Source: Aquimonas sp041395245 (GTDB taxonomy: Bacteria; Pseudomonadota; Gammaproteobacteria; Xanthomonadales; Xanthomonadaceae). From it: DNA of 64,000 nucleotides. The notes under the pieces are model-generated. The model worked only from the letters and a program-made list of their open reading frames with translations, made no database searches and was not told where the DNA came from. Both the position numbers and the translations under genes were made by a program. Of this stretch, positions 35,188 through 44,976 are shown piece by piece. The DNA lies in assembly GCA_041395245.1 (NCBI GenBank), contig JAWLAY010000022.1, positions 24,710-88,709 on the forward strand, read 5' to 3'. The stretch's first letter is position 1; every line of letters begins with the position of its first letter.

Positions 35188-36469
35188 GTCTTCCGCTGAC
35201 ATTGCGCAGTCGTGTGGCCATTCTGTTGGCGTTGACCGTGTTCCTGATTGCCCTGCTGGCCGGCGGGCTGATCATTCTTCAGACTCTTCGCAGTGGCAGC
35301 CTGCAGATTGCCTCGCTGGCCCATGCGGCGCTGATCGCTGCGGACCAGCCCCTCGCATCACAGGGCATGACGGGGGATGCCGAAACGACAACGCCACACG
35401 AAGTACGCGTGCGCCGCACAGCGCAGCCACCGGTTGATTTCCCCCAGGACGTCCGACCCTTCGTGATGAGCATTCGTGCGGATGTCGAGCGCTTGGCGGG
35501 CGATGCCTCGCGCGTGCGCTTGACCGAAGAGCAGGGCATCCACGTCTGGTTGCGGAGCCGTTACTCCGACGACTGGCTCGGCATTCGTGTCGAGCCTCTG
35601 CGCGAACCCGTGGTGGTGGGTTCATTGCTGGCGCTGGGCTTGGCAGCAGCGCTGGTCGCGCTGGCGGCGGGCTGGATCGCGAAGATCAGTCTGCGTCCGC
35701 TGGAACGGCTTGCTCGTGGCGCACCGGCCTTGTTGCAGGGTGGCGTGATGCCGGCCCTGAGTTCGCGTGCACCACGCGAGATTCACGCCTTGGCGAAGGT
35801 GCTGAAAGACGCTGGTGATCGGGTGCGGCGGGATACCCGCGAGCGGGAAATGATGTTGGCCGGGGTGTCGCATGATTTGCGAACGCCCTTGGCCAGATTG
35901 CGCTTGGCTTTGGAACTGGGGGATGCCGAAGATCCGCTACGTCGTGCGGCCATGGTGGATGACATCGAGGCGGCGGATGCGATCATCGGTACGTGGCTCG
36001 ACTACGTGCGCGAGTCGAGTGACGAATCGCTCGTGGAAATGCCGGTCGATGCCATCCGCGAATGGTTCGCCAACCTGTCGCTCGCCACGCCCTGGCAGTT
36101 GGAGATCGTTGCGTCGTCCAGCCATTTGCGCGTGCGGCCGCGCTGGCTGCAGCGGGCATTGCGCAACCTGATCGAAAACGCCGGGCGACACGGCAGGCCG
36201 CCGTTTCACTGTGTGCTGCGGCAGCAGGGCGGTGCCTGCGTCATCGAAGTTCGCGACCATGGCGACGGCGTGTCGGAGGCGATCATCGAACGCCTTCGCG
36301 AGCCCTTCTTCGCGCCGACAGCGCCCGCAATAGGCCGGGCAGCGGTCTGGGGCTGGCCATCGTTGCCCGCGCGGCGGCGCTGCATGGCGGCGAGATGCGC
36401 ATCGAGAACGCGCAGCCCGGCTTGCGTGTGCGGATCCGTTTGCCGACGGCCTTCGAGTCCGATCAATAG
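35184..36469 (+). pseudogene. Sensor histidine kinase (EnvZ/CpxA type), disrupted by a one-base frameshift
   Basis: GTG start overlapping the regulator's stop (GTGA). The protein has a first transmembrane helix (VAILLALTVFLIALLAGGLI), a periplasmic loop and a second helix (VVVGSLLALGLAAALVALAA). A HAMP segment and the H-box GVSHDLRTPLARLRLAL with His230 follow, then the N-box LIENAGRHG and G1 box DHGDGV. Just after the F-box EPFF (codon ending 36311) the frame is lost. The original frame runs on to 36500 as unrelated residues. The -1 frame instead gives the G2 box GSGLGLAIVARAAALHGGEM and a normal end at 36469. A single missing base near 36311 explains it. It may be a real inactivating mutation or a sequencing error, since everything else looks functional. 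The tail overlaps lpxL. Confidence 0.85.
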
Positions 36470-37374
36470 ACGCGCGGCTGGCCTTCCGGCCGGGTCTTGA
36501 AGCGCTTGTGAATCCACAGGTATTGGCTGGGCGCTTCGCGCACCATGGCCTCGACTTCACGACTGACCGCCGCCGTGTCGGCGACCACATCGCTACTGGG
36601 AAAGTCCGCCAGTGGTGCGCCGATACGCAGAATGTACCGGCCGCCTTCGCGGCGATGGAAGAACGGCACCACCGCCGCACCCGAAAGGCGCGCAAGCTGG
36701 TGCGTGGCGGTGATGGTGGAAGCGGGAATGTCGAAAAACGGAACAAACACCGCTTCCTTGCCGCGCATATCCTGATCGGGTGCGTACCACAGCACACCGC
36801 CCTGCTTGAGGTGACGAATCGCGCCACGCAGTTCTTCGCGTTTGAACATCGCGCAGGCGTATTTCAGACGCCCCGCCAGCACGGCGGCTTCGAAAGCGGG
36901 TTCTGCATGGGCCCGATACATGCCTGCGACCGGCACATGGCGGGTCAGCAGACGGCCGCAGACTTCCAGCGTGGTGAAGTGACCTGACACCAGCAATGCA
37001 CCGCGATTCGCTGCCTGCAGTGCTTGCAGATGCTGCAGTCCTTCGATGTGCACGTCTTCCGCCAGCGCATCGATATCGCCGAACCAGGCGCGCGAAAACT
37101 CGAACAGACCAATGCCCAGGTCCGCAAAGCTCTCGCGCAGCAGGGCGGCGCGTTGCGCGTCGTCCCAGTACGGAAAACACAGCGCGATGTTGCGCCGGGC
37201 CACGCGCCGACGTGGTCCGGCCAGTAACGCGAGCAGACCTCCCACGGCGCGACCGAGGCGTTGTTGCCAGGCCCAGGGAATGCGCGCCAGCGTGCTCATC
37301 AGGGTCACGCCCAGACGGGCGGGCCAATGCCGTGGTGAACGGAAACGGGAGCGGTCTGGTGCGGGCGTCGTCAT
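36463..37374 (-). CDS. lpxL: Lipid A biosynthesis acyltransferase (LpxL/HtrB family)
   Basis: A 303-residue inner-membrane acyltransferase that adds a secondary acyl chain to the Kdo-lipid A precursor, using acyl-ACP. The catalytic HX4E motif is in SGHFTTLEVCGR. Other conserved segments are RRVARRNIALCFP, VAGMYRAHAEP, GGVLWYAPDQDMRGKEAVF and YLWIHKRFKTRPEG at the C-terminus. I chose the ATG at 37374; an in-frame start at 37500 would run through the waaA start region. It is divergent from waaA across 98 bp, so both lipid A core steps sit together. Its 3' end overlaps the frameshifted kinase tail by 7 bp. Confidence 0.9.
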   Translation of the reverse strand: MTTPAPDRSRFRSPRHWPARLGVTLMSTLARIPWAWQQRLGRAVGGLLALLAGPRRRVARRNIALCFPYWDDAQRAALLRESFADLGIGLFEFSRAWFGDIDALAEDVHIEGLQHLQALQAANRGALLVSGHFTTLEVCGRLLTRHVPVAGMYRAHAEPAFEAAVLAGRLKYACAMFKREELRGAIRHLKQGGVLWYAPDQDMRGKEAVFVPFFDIPASTITATHQLARLSGAAVVPFFHRREGGRYILRIGAPLADFPSSDVVADTAAVSREVEAMVREAPSQYLWIHKRFKTRPEGQPRVY

Positions 37375-37472
37375 GGCTTCAGTGTAGCGGAGCCACGACG
37401 TCCGACTTGTGGCGTGCAGCCCCGCGCGGCGCGACAGCCAGTGCGGACGGGCCTTCCGGTATCCTGTTGCAC

Positions 37473-38828
37473 ATGTCCACGTCCTCGCCGCCCCGCGCAT
37501 TGATGCGCTTCATGCAAGCCATCTACACCGGGGTGATGTATGTCCTCACGCCTTTGATCCTGTACCGGCTGGCGGCGCGCGGCCTGCGCATGCGCGGCTA
37601 CTTCGCGCGCTGGATGGAGCGCTTCGGTGCCTTCGATGATCCGCACATCCGTGAGAGCATCTGGATTCATGCCGTTTCGGTCGGTGAAGTGAATGCCGCG
37701 GCGCCCTTGATCGAAGCACTGCGCGCCCGTTACCCGGCGCATCCGTTCGTGGTGACCACGGTGACACCGACCGGCTCCGACCGCGTGCGGCAGATCTGGA
37801 AGGACCGCGTGGTGCATGTCTATCTGCCCTACGACTTGCCGCGTTCGATCAATCGATTTCTCGACAAGATTCAGCCGCGCATCGCCGTGGTGATGGAAAC
37901 CGAAATCTGGCCGAATCTGTTCCGTCTATGTGCCGCGCGAAGCATTCCGGTCGTGGTCGCCAACGCACGCCTTTCCGACAAGTCACTGCGTGGCTATGGC
38001 CCTGTGCGTCCCCTGGCTGCCGAGGCGATCCGTAGCGCGCGCTTCGTCGCGGCGCAGTCGCCGCAGGATGCCGAGCGACTGCTGGCGCTGGGTGCGCAAC
38101 CGTCACGATTGCGCGTGGTGGGCAATCTGAAGTTCGACATGCAGGTCAATCCCGCCTTTTTTTCGCAGGCGCAGATCTGGCGCAAGGATTGGGGGGCGCA
38201 GCGGCCGGTATGGATTGCGGCCAGCACCCACGAAGGCGAAGAGCTCGCGGTGATCGAAGCGCATTCACGCCTGTTGCATCGCTTCCCTGATGCCTTGTTG
38301 CTGGTGGCGCCGCGCCACCCGGAACGCTTCAAGCCGATGGTGGCTCTATGCCGCAGCTTTGGATTCGCCACCCGCACGCGGAGCGACGACGACCGTGCCG
38401 ATGAGGACACGCAGTGTTTCGTCATCGACACCTTGGGCGAACTGGTGCGCTTCATTGCCGCCGCCGACATCGCCTTTGTGGCCGGATCGCTGGAACCGAT
38501 TGGCGGCCACAATGTGCTGGAGCCTGCCGCACTGGGTGTGCCGGTGATCGTCGGGCCACACACCTTCAACTTCGAAGAAGTCACCGATCTGCTGCTGGAG
38601 CGCGGTGCCGCCGAGCGCGTGCGCGATTCCGAACATCTGGCGCAGGTGCTGCAGTCCTTGCTGGGCGATACCGCACGACGTGGGCATATGGGTGAGGCGG
38701 GCTGCCGCACGGTGGCGCGCGAACGCGGCGCGGTTGAGCGCACCCTCGAAATTATTGGTCGCGTGTTGCGCAACGAAGACGAACCCGGCGCGGACGCCAG
38801 CGACGCCCGTCCTGTCGTGGTGGATTGA
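37473..38828 (+). CDS. waaA: 3-deoxy-D-manno-octulosonic acid (Kdo) transferase
   Basis: A 451-residue GT30 glycosyltransferase that transfers Kdo from CMP-Kdo to lipid IVA. It has an N-terminal membrane-associated helix (YTGVMYVLTPLILYRLA), then IWIHAVSVGEVNAAAPL with the family's catalytic Glu, TVTPTGSDRV, VVMETEIWPNLFR and IAASTHEGEE. The GGHNVLEPAALGVPVIVGP nucleotide-binding region follows. The frame is open upstream to 36996, but that part is antisense to lpxL and not conserved. An ATG at 37503 is a possible later start. It is adjacent and divergent to lpxL, as in other gammaproteobacteria. Confidence 0.93.
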   Translation: MSTSSPPRALMRFMQAIYTGVMYVLTPLILYRLAARGLRMRGYFARWMERFGAFDDPHIRESIWIHAVSVGEVNAAAPLIEALRARYPAHPFVVTTVTPTGSDRVRQIWKDRVVHVYLPYDLPRSINRFLDKIQPRIAVVMETEIWPNLFRLCAARSIPVVVANARLSDKSLRGYGPVRPLAAEAIRSARFVAAQSPQDAERLLALGAQPSRLRVVGNLKFDMQVNPAFFSQAQIWRKDWGAQRPVWIAASTHEGEELAVIEAHSRLLHRFPDALLLVAPRHPERFKPMVALCRSFGFATRTRSDDDRADEDTQCFVIDTLGELVRFIAAADIAFVAGSLEPIGGHNVLEPAALGVPVIVGPHTFNFEEVTDLLLERGAAERVRDSEHLAQVLQSLLGDTARRGHMGEAGCRTVARERGAVERTLEIIGRVLRNEDEPGADASDARPVVVD

Positions 38829-38864
38829 GCAAGTCTGCGCTGGCGGCGGCACCGCCGACTCAGG

Positions 38865-39749
38865 TCAAACGTCCCCGTCCGTTGCCCAGCCCTCGCCGCT
38901 GCCGCGTTGAATCACCTGGTCGCTGTCCAGTACATCGCCTGCGGGAATCGCCTCAGCGTGCTGCAGCGCCTGGTAAATCGGCGCAAAGTCCTGCTGGGTG
39001 GCGTTGAAAAGTTGTTCGAAATCGTCGATGACGAAGTAGGTCTTCTGATAGCTGTCGATCCGATAGCGGGTGCGCATCAGGCGTGTCAGGTCGAAGCCGA
39101 TGCGGTTCGGTGCAGCGCTTTCAAGGCAATGGTGTGACTCACCGGACGAGCTGAGGATGCCCGCGCCGTAGATGCGCAGTTCGCCGTGTTGGCGGATCAA
39201 CCCGAACTCCACCGTGTACCAGTACAGCCGCGTCAGATGCGTCAATGCCTCGCTGCCCAGACCGTGCGCTCGTACGCCACCGGCGCCGTAGGCCTGCATG
39301 TAGTCGGCAAACACCGGGTTCATCAGCAGCGGCACATGGCCGAACAGATCGTGGAACAGGTCGGGTTCGGCGATGTAGTCGATCTGCTCCGGGCGGCGTA
39401 TCCACCAGGTGACCGGAAAGCGCCGCGCCGCCAGGTGCTGGAAGAAGTCCAACTCGGGTAGCAGTCCTTCCACGCCGATCAGTTCCCAGCCCGTGGCGCG
39501 GCGAAGTTGCTCGCTCAAGGCATCGAATTGCGGAATCGCCTCCGCGCCCATACCCATCGCGTCCTGCGCCTGCAGGAAGGTCTCGCTGGCGCGTCCGACC
39601 AGCAAGGCACGCTGGCGCTCGAACAAGGTTCGCCACACCGAATGATCGGTTGCCGTGTAGTTCGCCCACGGCTGTTGCACCGTCCCGGTCGCATACAGCG
39701 GCACGTAGCCCTTGTCGGTCATGGCGTGTTCGATGCGTTGCGCGTTCAT
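38865..39749 (-). CDS. phhA: Phenylalanine-4-hydroxylase
   Basis: A 294-residue monomeric-type aromatic amino acid hydroxylase converting phenylalanine to tyrosine with tetrahydropterin and O2. The iron site is visible: the His pair in LFHDLFGHVPLL and the Glu in RLYWYTVEFGLI. GAGILSSSGE and PVTWWIRRPEQIDYIAEPD are typical of the bacterial enzyme. A GAGGTGACCG ribosome binding site precedes the ATG. It is divergent from an Lrp/AsnC-type regulator gene across 125 bp; that regulator likely controls it in response to an aromatic amino acid (inference). Tail-to-tail with waaA. Confidence 0.95.
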   Translation of the reverse strand: MNAQRIEHAMTDKGYVPLYATGTVQQPWANYTATDHSVWRTLFERQRALLVGRASETFLQAQDAMGMGAEAIPQFDALSEQLRRATGWELIGVEGLLPELDFFQHLAARRFPVTWWIRRPEQIDYIAEPDLFHDLFGHVPLLMNPVFADYMQAYGAGGVRAHGLGSEALTHLTRLYWYTVEFGLIRQHGELRIYGAGILSSSGESHHCLESAAPNRIGFDLTRLMRTRYRIDSYQKTYFVIDDFEQLFNATQQDFAPIYQALQHAEAIPAGDVLDSDQVIQRGSGEGWATDGDV

Positions 39750-39874
39750 GCGGTCACCTCGGGCTGTGGTCGCCCCAGACTAGCGATGGATGCGCGCAAT
39801 GTTCTTCGATTGTTGTTCCCTGTTGCTGGATTGACGCAAGATTCGTGCGTGACGGTCGCCAAGGGAGCTGCACA

Positions 39875-40351
39875 ATGTCCAATCTCACGCTGGATCGTCT
39901 GGATCTGCGCATCCTTTCCGAGCTGCAAAGCGATGGCCGCATCAGCAATGCCGAGCTGGCCGAGCGCGTGAATCTGTCGGCCTCGGCCTGCCTGCGACGA
40001 GTTCAGCGTCTGGAATCCCGCGGCGTCATCGCGGGCTATCGCGCGCAGCTCAATCGCGGCGCAATGGGTTTGTCGCTGAGTGCCTTCGTGCGGCTGCGCC
40101 TGCGCCACCACGACGCCGCCGCCGTGGCGCGATTTACCGACGACGTGCAGAGCTGGTCCGAAGTCGTCGCTGCCCATGCGCTGACCGGCGATGCGGACTA
40201 CCTGCTGCACATTGGCGTGCGCGACCTGGAACACTTCTCGCGATTTCTGCTGGATACGCTGCTGGCAACCGGAGCAGTGGCGGACGTGAATACCAGCTTC
40301 GTGCTACGCGAGATCAAATCGGGCTGCGCGCCGCTTCACCCGCTCGGCTGA
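39875..40351 (+). CDS. Lrp/AsnC family transcriptional regulator
   Basis: A 158-residue regulator. The N-terminal winged helix is LDRLDLRILSELQSDGRISN and AELAERVNLSASACLRRVQR. It is followed by the RAM ligand-binding domain containing VVAAHALTGDADYLLHIGVRD. Such proteins form octamers whose DNA binding changes with an amino acid ligand. I chose the ATG at 39875 because the HTH begins there; the frame is open upstream but antisense to phhA. Being divergent from phhA, it is probably the phenylalanine/tyrosine-responsive regulator of that gene. It ends 19 bp before the convergent dcp gene. Confidence 0.92.
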   Translation: MSNLTLDRLDLRILSELQSDGRISNAELAERVNLSASACLRRVQRLESRGVIAGYRAQLNRGAMGLSLSAFVRLRLRHHDAAAVARFTDDVQSWSEVVAAHALTGDADYLLHIGVRDLEHFSRFLLDTLLATGAVADVNTSFVLREIKSGCAPLHPLG

Positions 40352-40370
40352 CGGCGCGAGCGCTGCGTGC

Positions 40371-42566
40371 TTACAGCGTTTCATTGCCCCGCGTATCGGG
40401 TGCTTCGCCGCTGTCATCGTTGACCGGCTTCAAGCCGCGCTTTTCCAGCAGCGAATCGACACGGGGTTCGCTGCCGCGAAAGCGTCGATAGGCTGCCATG
40501 GGGTCAACGCTGCCACCGCGCGAAAATATCTCGTCGCGCAGTTTTGCAGCGGTAGTCTGGTCAAACAGATCGGTCTGCCGAAACGCGTCGAAGCCGTCTG
40601 CATCCAGCACTTCTGCCCAGATGTAGGCGTAATAGCCTGAGGCATAGCCACCGCCAAAGACATGGCCGAAATTGGTTGAGGTGTAGCGCGGGGCGATCTC
40701 GTCGATCAGGCCAAGTTCGCGCAGGATGTGCTTTTCAAAGGCCTGCGGGTCCAGATTGCCGGGCTCGCTGAGCGTGTGGTAATGCATGTCGAGCAGGGCG
40801 GCGGCCAGATACTCGGTCGCCGCGAACCCCTGGTTGAAACGTGCTGCCGCGTCGAGTTTGTCCAGCCACTCGTTGCTGATCGGTTCGCCTGTCTGATAAT
40901 GGCGCGCAAAGCGCTGCAGCACCTCGCGCTGTGTCGCCCAGTTCTCCATGACCTGCGAGGGGAACTCGACGAAATCACGTGGCACCTGAGTCCCAGCGAC
41001 GCTTGGGTAAGTGACGTTCGACATCAAGCCATGCAGCGCGTGGCCAAACTCATGGAACAGCGTGGTCACTTCATCGAAGCTGAGCAGCGATGGTGCTTCT
41101 CCGTTCGGGCGCGCGAAGTTGCAGACATTGACGATGAGGGGTGTGCTGGGGCCGTCCAGTGCGCTCTGCAGGCGATATGGACTGGCCCATGCACCGGGTC
41201 GCTTGCCGTCGCGCACGTAGTAGTCGGTGTAGAGCAGGCCCAGGTGATGGCCGTCGGCAGCGCGGACCTCGAAGACATCGACATCCGGGTGATATACCGG
41301 GACGTCCTTGCGCGCAGTGAAGGTCAAACCCCACAGTCGGTTCGCTACATCAAACGCCCCGGCACGCACGGCGGGCATGGGGAAGTACGCCTTCAATGCC
41401 GACTCGTCGATGGCATAGCGCTGCTGGCGCAGCTTCTCGCTGTAGTACCACCAGTCCCAAGCGGCGATCTGCAGCGTGTCACCTTCCGCGTTGGCGACCT
41501 GCTGCAGGGCCTCACGCTCGCGTTTGGCATTGTCGAGTGCGGGTGTCCAGAGCTTCATCAGCAAGTCGCTGACGTTGTCGGGCGTCTTCGCCATGTTCTC
41601 GGTCAGGGTGAAGTGGGCGAACGTGGCATGACCCAACAACTGGGCGTTTTCGGTACGCAGACGAACCGTCTCCCGAACAATCGCGTTGTTGTCGGCGCTG
41701 TTGCCGTTGTTGCCGCGGGCGATGTAGGCCTTGAACAGCGATTCGCGCAGGGAGCGGTTGTGCGCATAGGTGAGAAAGGGGATTCGACTCGGTGCTTGCA
41801 GAGTGAACGCCCATTGCCCGGACTTGCCACGCGCCGTTGCAGTCGCGGCGGCGGCCGCGATCACATCCTCGGGTAATCCAGCCAGTTCCGAGGCGTCCGC
41901 GATGAGCAAGGTGTACTGGTTGGTTTCACTCAGCAGGTTCTGGTTGAACTGCACCGCCAGTTGGGCGAGCCGATCCAGATTGGCCTTGAAACGGGCGCGG
42001 TCCTCGCCATCCAGCCCTGCACCGCCGCGCACGAACTGCGCGTAATAGCGTTCGACCACACGCTTCTGCTCATCATTCAGACCGAGCATGTCGCGCTGCA
42101 GATAGATTGGCTTTACGCGTGAAAACAGCCGGCTGTCGACGAACAACGCCGCCTGATTGCTCATCAACCTGGGAAGCAGGGTCGCGCCGAGCTTCTGCAG
42201 CGCCGGCGTAGAATTGGCGCTGTACAGATTCATGAAAACGGGTGCGATGCGACGCAGATCCGCCCCGGCGCGCTCAAGTGCTTCGATGGTATTGGAGAAC
42301 GTCGGCTTGTCCGTCAGTTCCCGAATACGTTGCAGGTCTGCTTGTTGCCTTCGCAGGGCTTCTTCCAGCGAGGGCTCGAAATGCATCGCGTCGATTTGAT
42401 CGAACGGCGGCGCAGCAAATGGTGCGTTCCACACCTGAAGCAAAGGGTTGCCAGAGAGGGGTAGGCTCAACGTCGATGTCGTTGGCGCGTCCGCATGGGC
42501 ACGTGGGCCAGGCAATGCGAGGCCGAGAGTCAGCGCGGTCAACGCGAAAACGAAAAAACGCCGCAT
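40371..42566 (-). CDS. dcp: Peptidyl-dipeptidase Dcp, exported M3 metallopeptidase
   Basis: A 731-residue M3 metallopeptidase with a signal peptide (MRRFFVFALTALTLGLALPG, cleavage near AHA), so periplasmic. The zinc site is HEFGH in LFHEFGHALHGLM. Conserved family segments include SGNPLLQVWNAPFAAPPFD at the N-terminus and GGGYASGYYAYIWAEVLDAD near the C-terminus. It releases dipeptides from the C-terminus of peptides. It is a distant paralogue of the cytoplasmic oligopeptidase A at 22613-24664. CCAAGGAGTATTCC precedes the ATG. It lies 128 bp downstream of mnmG on the same strand. Confidence 0.92.
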   Translation of the reverse strand: MRRFFVFALTALTLGLALPGPRAHADAPTTSTLSLPLSGNPLLQVWNAPFAAPPFDQIDAMHFEPSLEEALRRQQADLQRIRELTDKPTFSNTIEALERAGADLRRIAPVFMNLYSANSTPALQKLGATLLPRLMSNQAALFVDSRLFSRVKPIYLQRDMLGLNDEQKRVVERYYAQFVRGGAGLDGEDRARFKANLDRLAQLAVQFNQNLLSETNQYTLLIADASELAGLPEDVIAAAAATATARGKSGQWAFTLQAPSRIPFLTYAHNRSLRESLFKAYIARGNNGNSADNNAIVRETVRLRTENAQLLGHATFAHFTLTENMAKTPDNVSDLLMKLWTPALDNAKREREALQQVANAEGDTLQIAAWDWWYYSEKLRQQRYAIDESALKAYFPMPAVRAGAFDVANRLWGLTFTARKDVPVYHPDVDVFEVRAADGHHLGLLYTDYYVRDGKRPGAWASPYRLQSALDGPSTPLIVNVCNFARPNGEAPSLLSFDEVTTLFHEFGHALHGLMSNVTYPSVAGTQVPRDFVEFPSQVMENWATQREVLQRFARHYQTGEPISNEWLDKLDAAARFNQGFAATEYLAAALLDMHYHTLSEPGNLDPQAFEKHILRELGLIDEIAPRYTSTNFGHVFGGGYASGYYAYIWAEVLDADGFDAFRQTDLFDQTTAAKLRDEIFSRGGSVDPMAAYRRFRGSEPRVDSLLEKRGLKPVNDDSGEAPDTRGNETL

Positions 42567-42694
42567 GGAATACTCCTTGGGTCAGAACAATGACCATGTC
42601 AGTTCGCAGCATGCACGACCCAGGGCCGGAGGTCATGCCCGTGTGGGGCGGGCGGGCCAGGCCGCAAGGGACCGCTGCCCAGGGCGTCCCGTTT

Positions 42695-44581
42695 TTATGC
42701 CGCGCTTCGCCCGGCATGTCGCTTCAAAAACACCAGCAGCAGTGAAATCGCGGCCGGGGTGATGCCGGCGATACGCGAGGCCTGGCCGATGGTTTCGGGG
42801 CGTGTCTTCTGCAGTTTCTGACGGACTTCGGCGGACAGGCCGGTGACGCTGGCGTAGTCGAAGTCGGCGGGAATGGCGGTCGCTTCGTGGCGGCGCTGGC
42901 GCTCGATTTCTTCGCGTTGGCGATCCACGTATCCGGCGTAACGCACCTGCACTTCCACTTGTTCGGCGACGTGCGGGTCGCTGACGCCGGGGCCGAAACC
43001 TTCGACCTTCATCAGATCTGCGTAGCCGATTTCCGGGCGGCGCAATAGGTCGAGCGCCGCCGTGTCGCGGGTCAGGGGCAATTCCAGTTCGCGCATCAGC
43101 GCCGCGCCAAGCCCATTGTTGGGTGCGGCGATCATGGCTTTGAGGCGCGCGGTTTCGGCTTCGATGGCGTCGCGCTTGCGGCCAAACGCTGCCCAGCGCG
43201 TGTCGTCCAGCAGACCCAGTCGACGACCTTGTTCGGTGAGGCGCAGGTCGGCATTGTCCTCGCGCAGTTGCAGACGATATTCCGCGCGTGAGGTGAACAT
43301 GCGATAGGGCTCGCGCGTGCCGTGGGTGATCAGATCGTCGATCAGCACACCGACGTAGGCCTCGTCGCGGGCGGGTGTCCACGACGCCTTGCCCTGCGCG
43401 GCGAGTGCGGCATTGAGTCCGGCGATCAGACCCTGCGCGGCGGCTTCTTCATAGCCGGTGGTGCCATTGATCTGACCGGCGAAATACAGTCCGTGAATGG
43501 CCTTGGTTTCGAGTGAGGCCTTCAAGCCGCGCGGGTCGAAGAAGTCGTACTCGATGGCATAGCCGGGGCGGGTGATCTGCGCCCGCTCGAAGCCACGGAT
43601 CGAGCGCACCAGGGCGAGCTGCACATCGAAGGGCAACGAGGTCGAGATCCCGTTTGGATAGATTTCATGCGTATCCAGGCCTTCGGGTTCGACAAAGATC
43701 TGGTGCGAATCGCGCTCGGCGAAGCGCACCACCTTGTCCTCGATGGACGGGCAATAGCGCGGTCCAACGCCTTCGATCTGACCGGTAAACAGCGGTGAGC
43801 GATCCAGTGCGCCGCGAATGATGTCGTGGGTCTGGTTCGAGGTATGGGTGATCCAGCAACTGACTTGCGGCGGGTGGTCGGCGACGCTGCCAAGATAGGA
43901 AAACACCGGACAGGGCGTATCGCCGGGCTGCTCTTCCATCACGCTGTAGTCGAGTGTGCGGCCGTCGATGCGTGGCGGTGTGCCGGTTTTCAGACGATCC
44001 GCACCGAGCGGCAACTCGCGCAAGCGCATCGCCAAGGTGGTGGCGGGCGGGTCGCCTGCGCGGCCGCCGTTGTACTGCGCCGGGCCGATATGGATGCGAC
44101 CGGCCAGGAACGTGCCGGCGGTCAACACCACATGGTTCGCCATGAACTCCAGACCCATCTGGGTGCGCACACCGATCACCTGCTCACCCTGCAGCAGCAG
44201 ATCATCCACCGCCTGCTGGAACAGCTGCAGGCCGGGTTGATTTTCGACTGCGTGGCGGATCGCGGCGCGATAGCGCATGCGGTCGGCCTGACAGCGCGTT
44301 GCGCGTACCGCCGGGCCTTTGCTGGCGTTCAACGTGCGCCACTGTATACCGGCCCGATCCGCAGCCCAGGCCATCACACCACCGAGGGCATCGATCTCGC
44401 GTACTAGATGGCCTTTGCCAATGCCGCCGATGGCCGGGTTGCAACTCATCGCACCGATGGTTTCGATACTGTGGCTCAGCAGCAGGGTGCGGGCACCCGC
44501 ACGCGCGGCGGCCAGCGCCGCCTCGGTACCGGCATGGCCGCCACCGACCACGATCACGTCAAAGGATTCAGGAAAACGCAT
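42695..44581 (-). CDS. mnmG: tRNA uridine-5-carboxymethylaminomethyl modification enzyme MnmG (GidA)
   Basis: A 628-residue FAD protein that, with MnmE, installs the 5-carboxymethylaminomethyl group at U34 of certain tRNAs. The N-terminal dinucleotide-binding motif GGGHAGTEAALAAARAG and SCNPAIGGIGKGHLVREIDA are diagnostic. The C-terminal YEGY-like part reads VRYAGYVDRQREEIERQRRH. The frame also has a GTG at 44584 directly before the chosen ATG; the ATG has a GAGAG site. No partner gene (mnmE or rsmG) is adjacent. Confidence 0.95.
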   Translation of the reverse strand: MRFPESFDVIVVGGGHAGTEAALAAARAGARTLLLSHSIETIGAMSCNPAIGGIGKGHLVREIDALGGVMAWAADRAGIQWRTLNASKGPAVRATRCQADRMRYRAAIRHAVENQPGLQLFQQAVDDLLLQGEQVIGVRTQMGLEFMANHVVLTAGTFLAGRIHIGPAQYNGGRAGDPPATTLAMRLRELPLGADRLKTGTPPRIDGRTLDYSVMEEQPGDTPCPVFSYLGSVADHPPQVSCWITHTSNQTHDIIRGALDRSPLFTGQIEGVGPRYCPSIEDKVVRFAERDSHQIFVEPEGLDTHEIYPNGISTSLPFDVQLALVRSIRGFERAQITRPGYAIEYDFFDPRGLKASLETKAIHGLYFAGQINGTTGYEEAAAQGLIAGLNAALAAQGKASWTPARDEAYVGVLIDDLITHGTREPYRMFTSRAEYRLQLREDNADLRLTEQGRRLGLLDDTRWAAFGRKRDAIEAETARLKAMIAAPNNGLGAALMRELELPLTRDTAALDLLRRPEIGYADLMKVEGFGPGVSDPHVAEQVEVQVRYAGYVDRQREEIERQRRHEATAIPADFDYASVTGLSAEVRQKLQKTRPETIGQASRIAGITPAAISLLLVFLKRHAGRSAA

Positions 44582-44976
44582 CACAGACTCTCAGCGGGCG
44601 CTCGATGGCAACCGACAATGGCACGAAATGTGCTGAAAAGTTTACGCACCTTGCGCGACAGGCGCTTGCGCTGACCGGAAATTGGAACAGGGGCCGGTCG
44701 GTACGCGTAAGGGAAGCAGCTCGCCAACGTGTTAGTTGGCTTGGAGCCTCAGGCTCCGCAGAGAGGTCGGCACCCGGCGGTGGAATGGAACAGGGGGGAA
44801 TCCAGGACACCGGACTCCGGGTGCCGATAGCTCTGAAATCGATCAGCTTTCACTGATGTGGTCGTGGCGTGAACAAATGTGACGCTACGCGTCAGGTGGC
44901 GCAGTGTGCACCCGCGCGAAGTGCGTCGCAAGTCACCCGTGTGCGAATAGTGCACGGCTTCACATCGTCGCCTCCT
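44582..44976. other. Gene-free stretch upstream of mnmG with small hairpins
   Basis: About 395 bp with no convincing gene. It contains two adjacent small inverted repeats, GCCAAC/GTTGGC (44723-44740) and GGAGCC/GGCTCC (44743-44757), which look like structured leader or repeat remnants. The mnmG promoter must lie here. The 167-bp element follows, and 45144-45390 after it is also gene-free, with nothing recognisable. Confidence 0.4.

Noticed and set aside
36300..36320. Programmed -1 frameshift in the sensor kinase
   Set aside because: There is no slippery heptamer or downstream structure at TTCTTCGCG, and such recoding is not known for this family.
36996..37472. Upstream extension of the waaA frame
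   Set aside because: It is antisense to lpxL, which is well supported, and the family N-terminus starts at 37473 or 37503.
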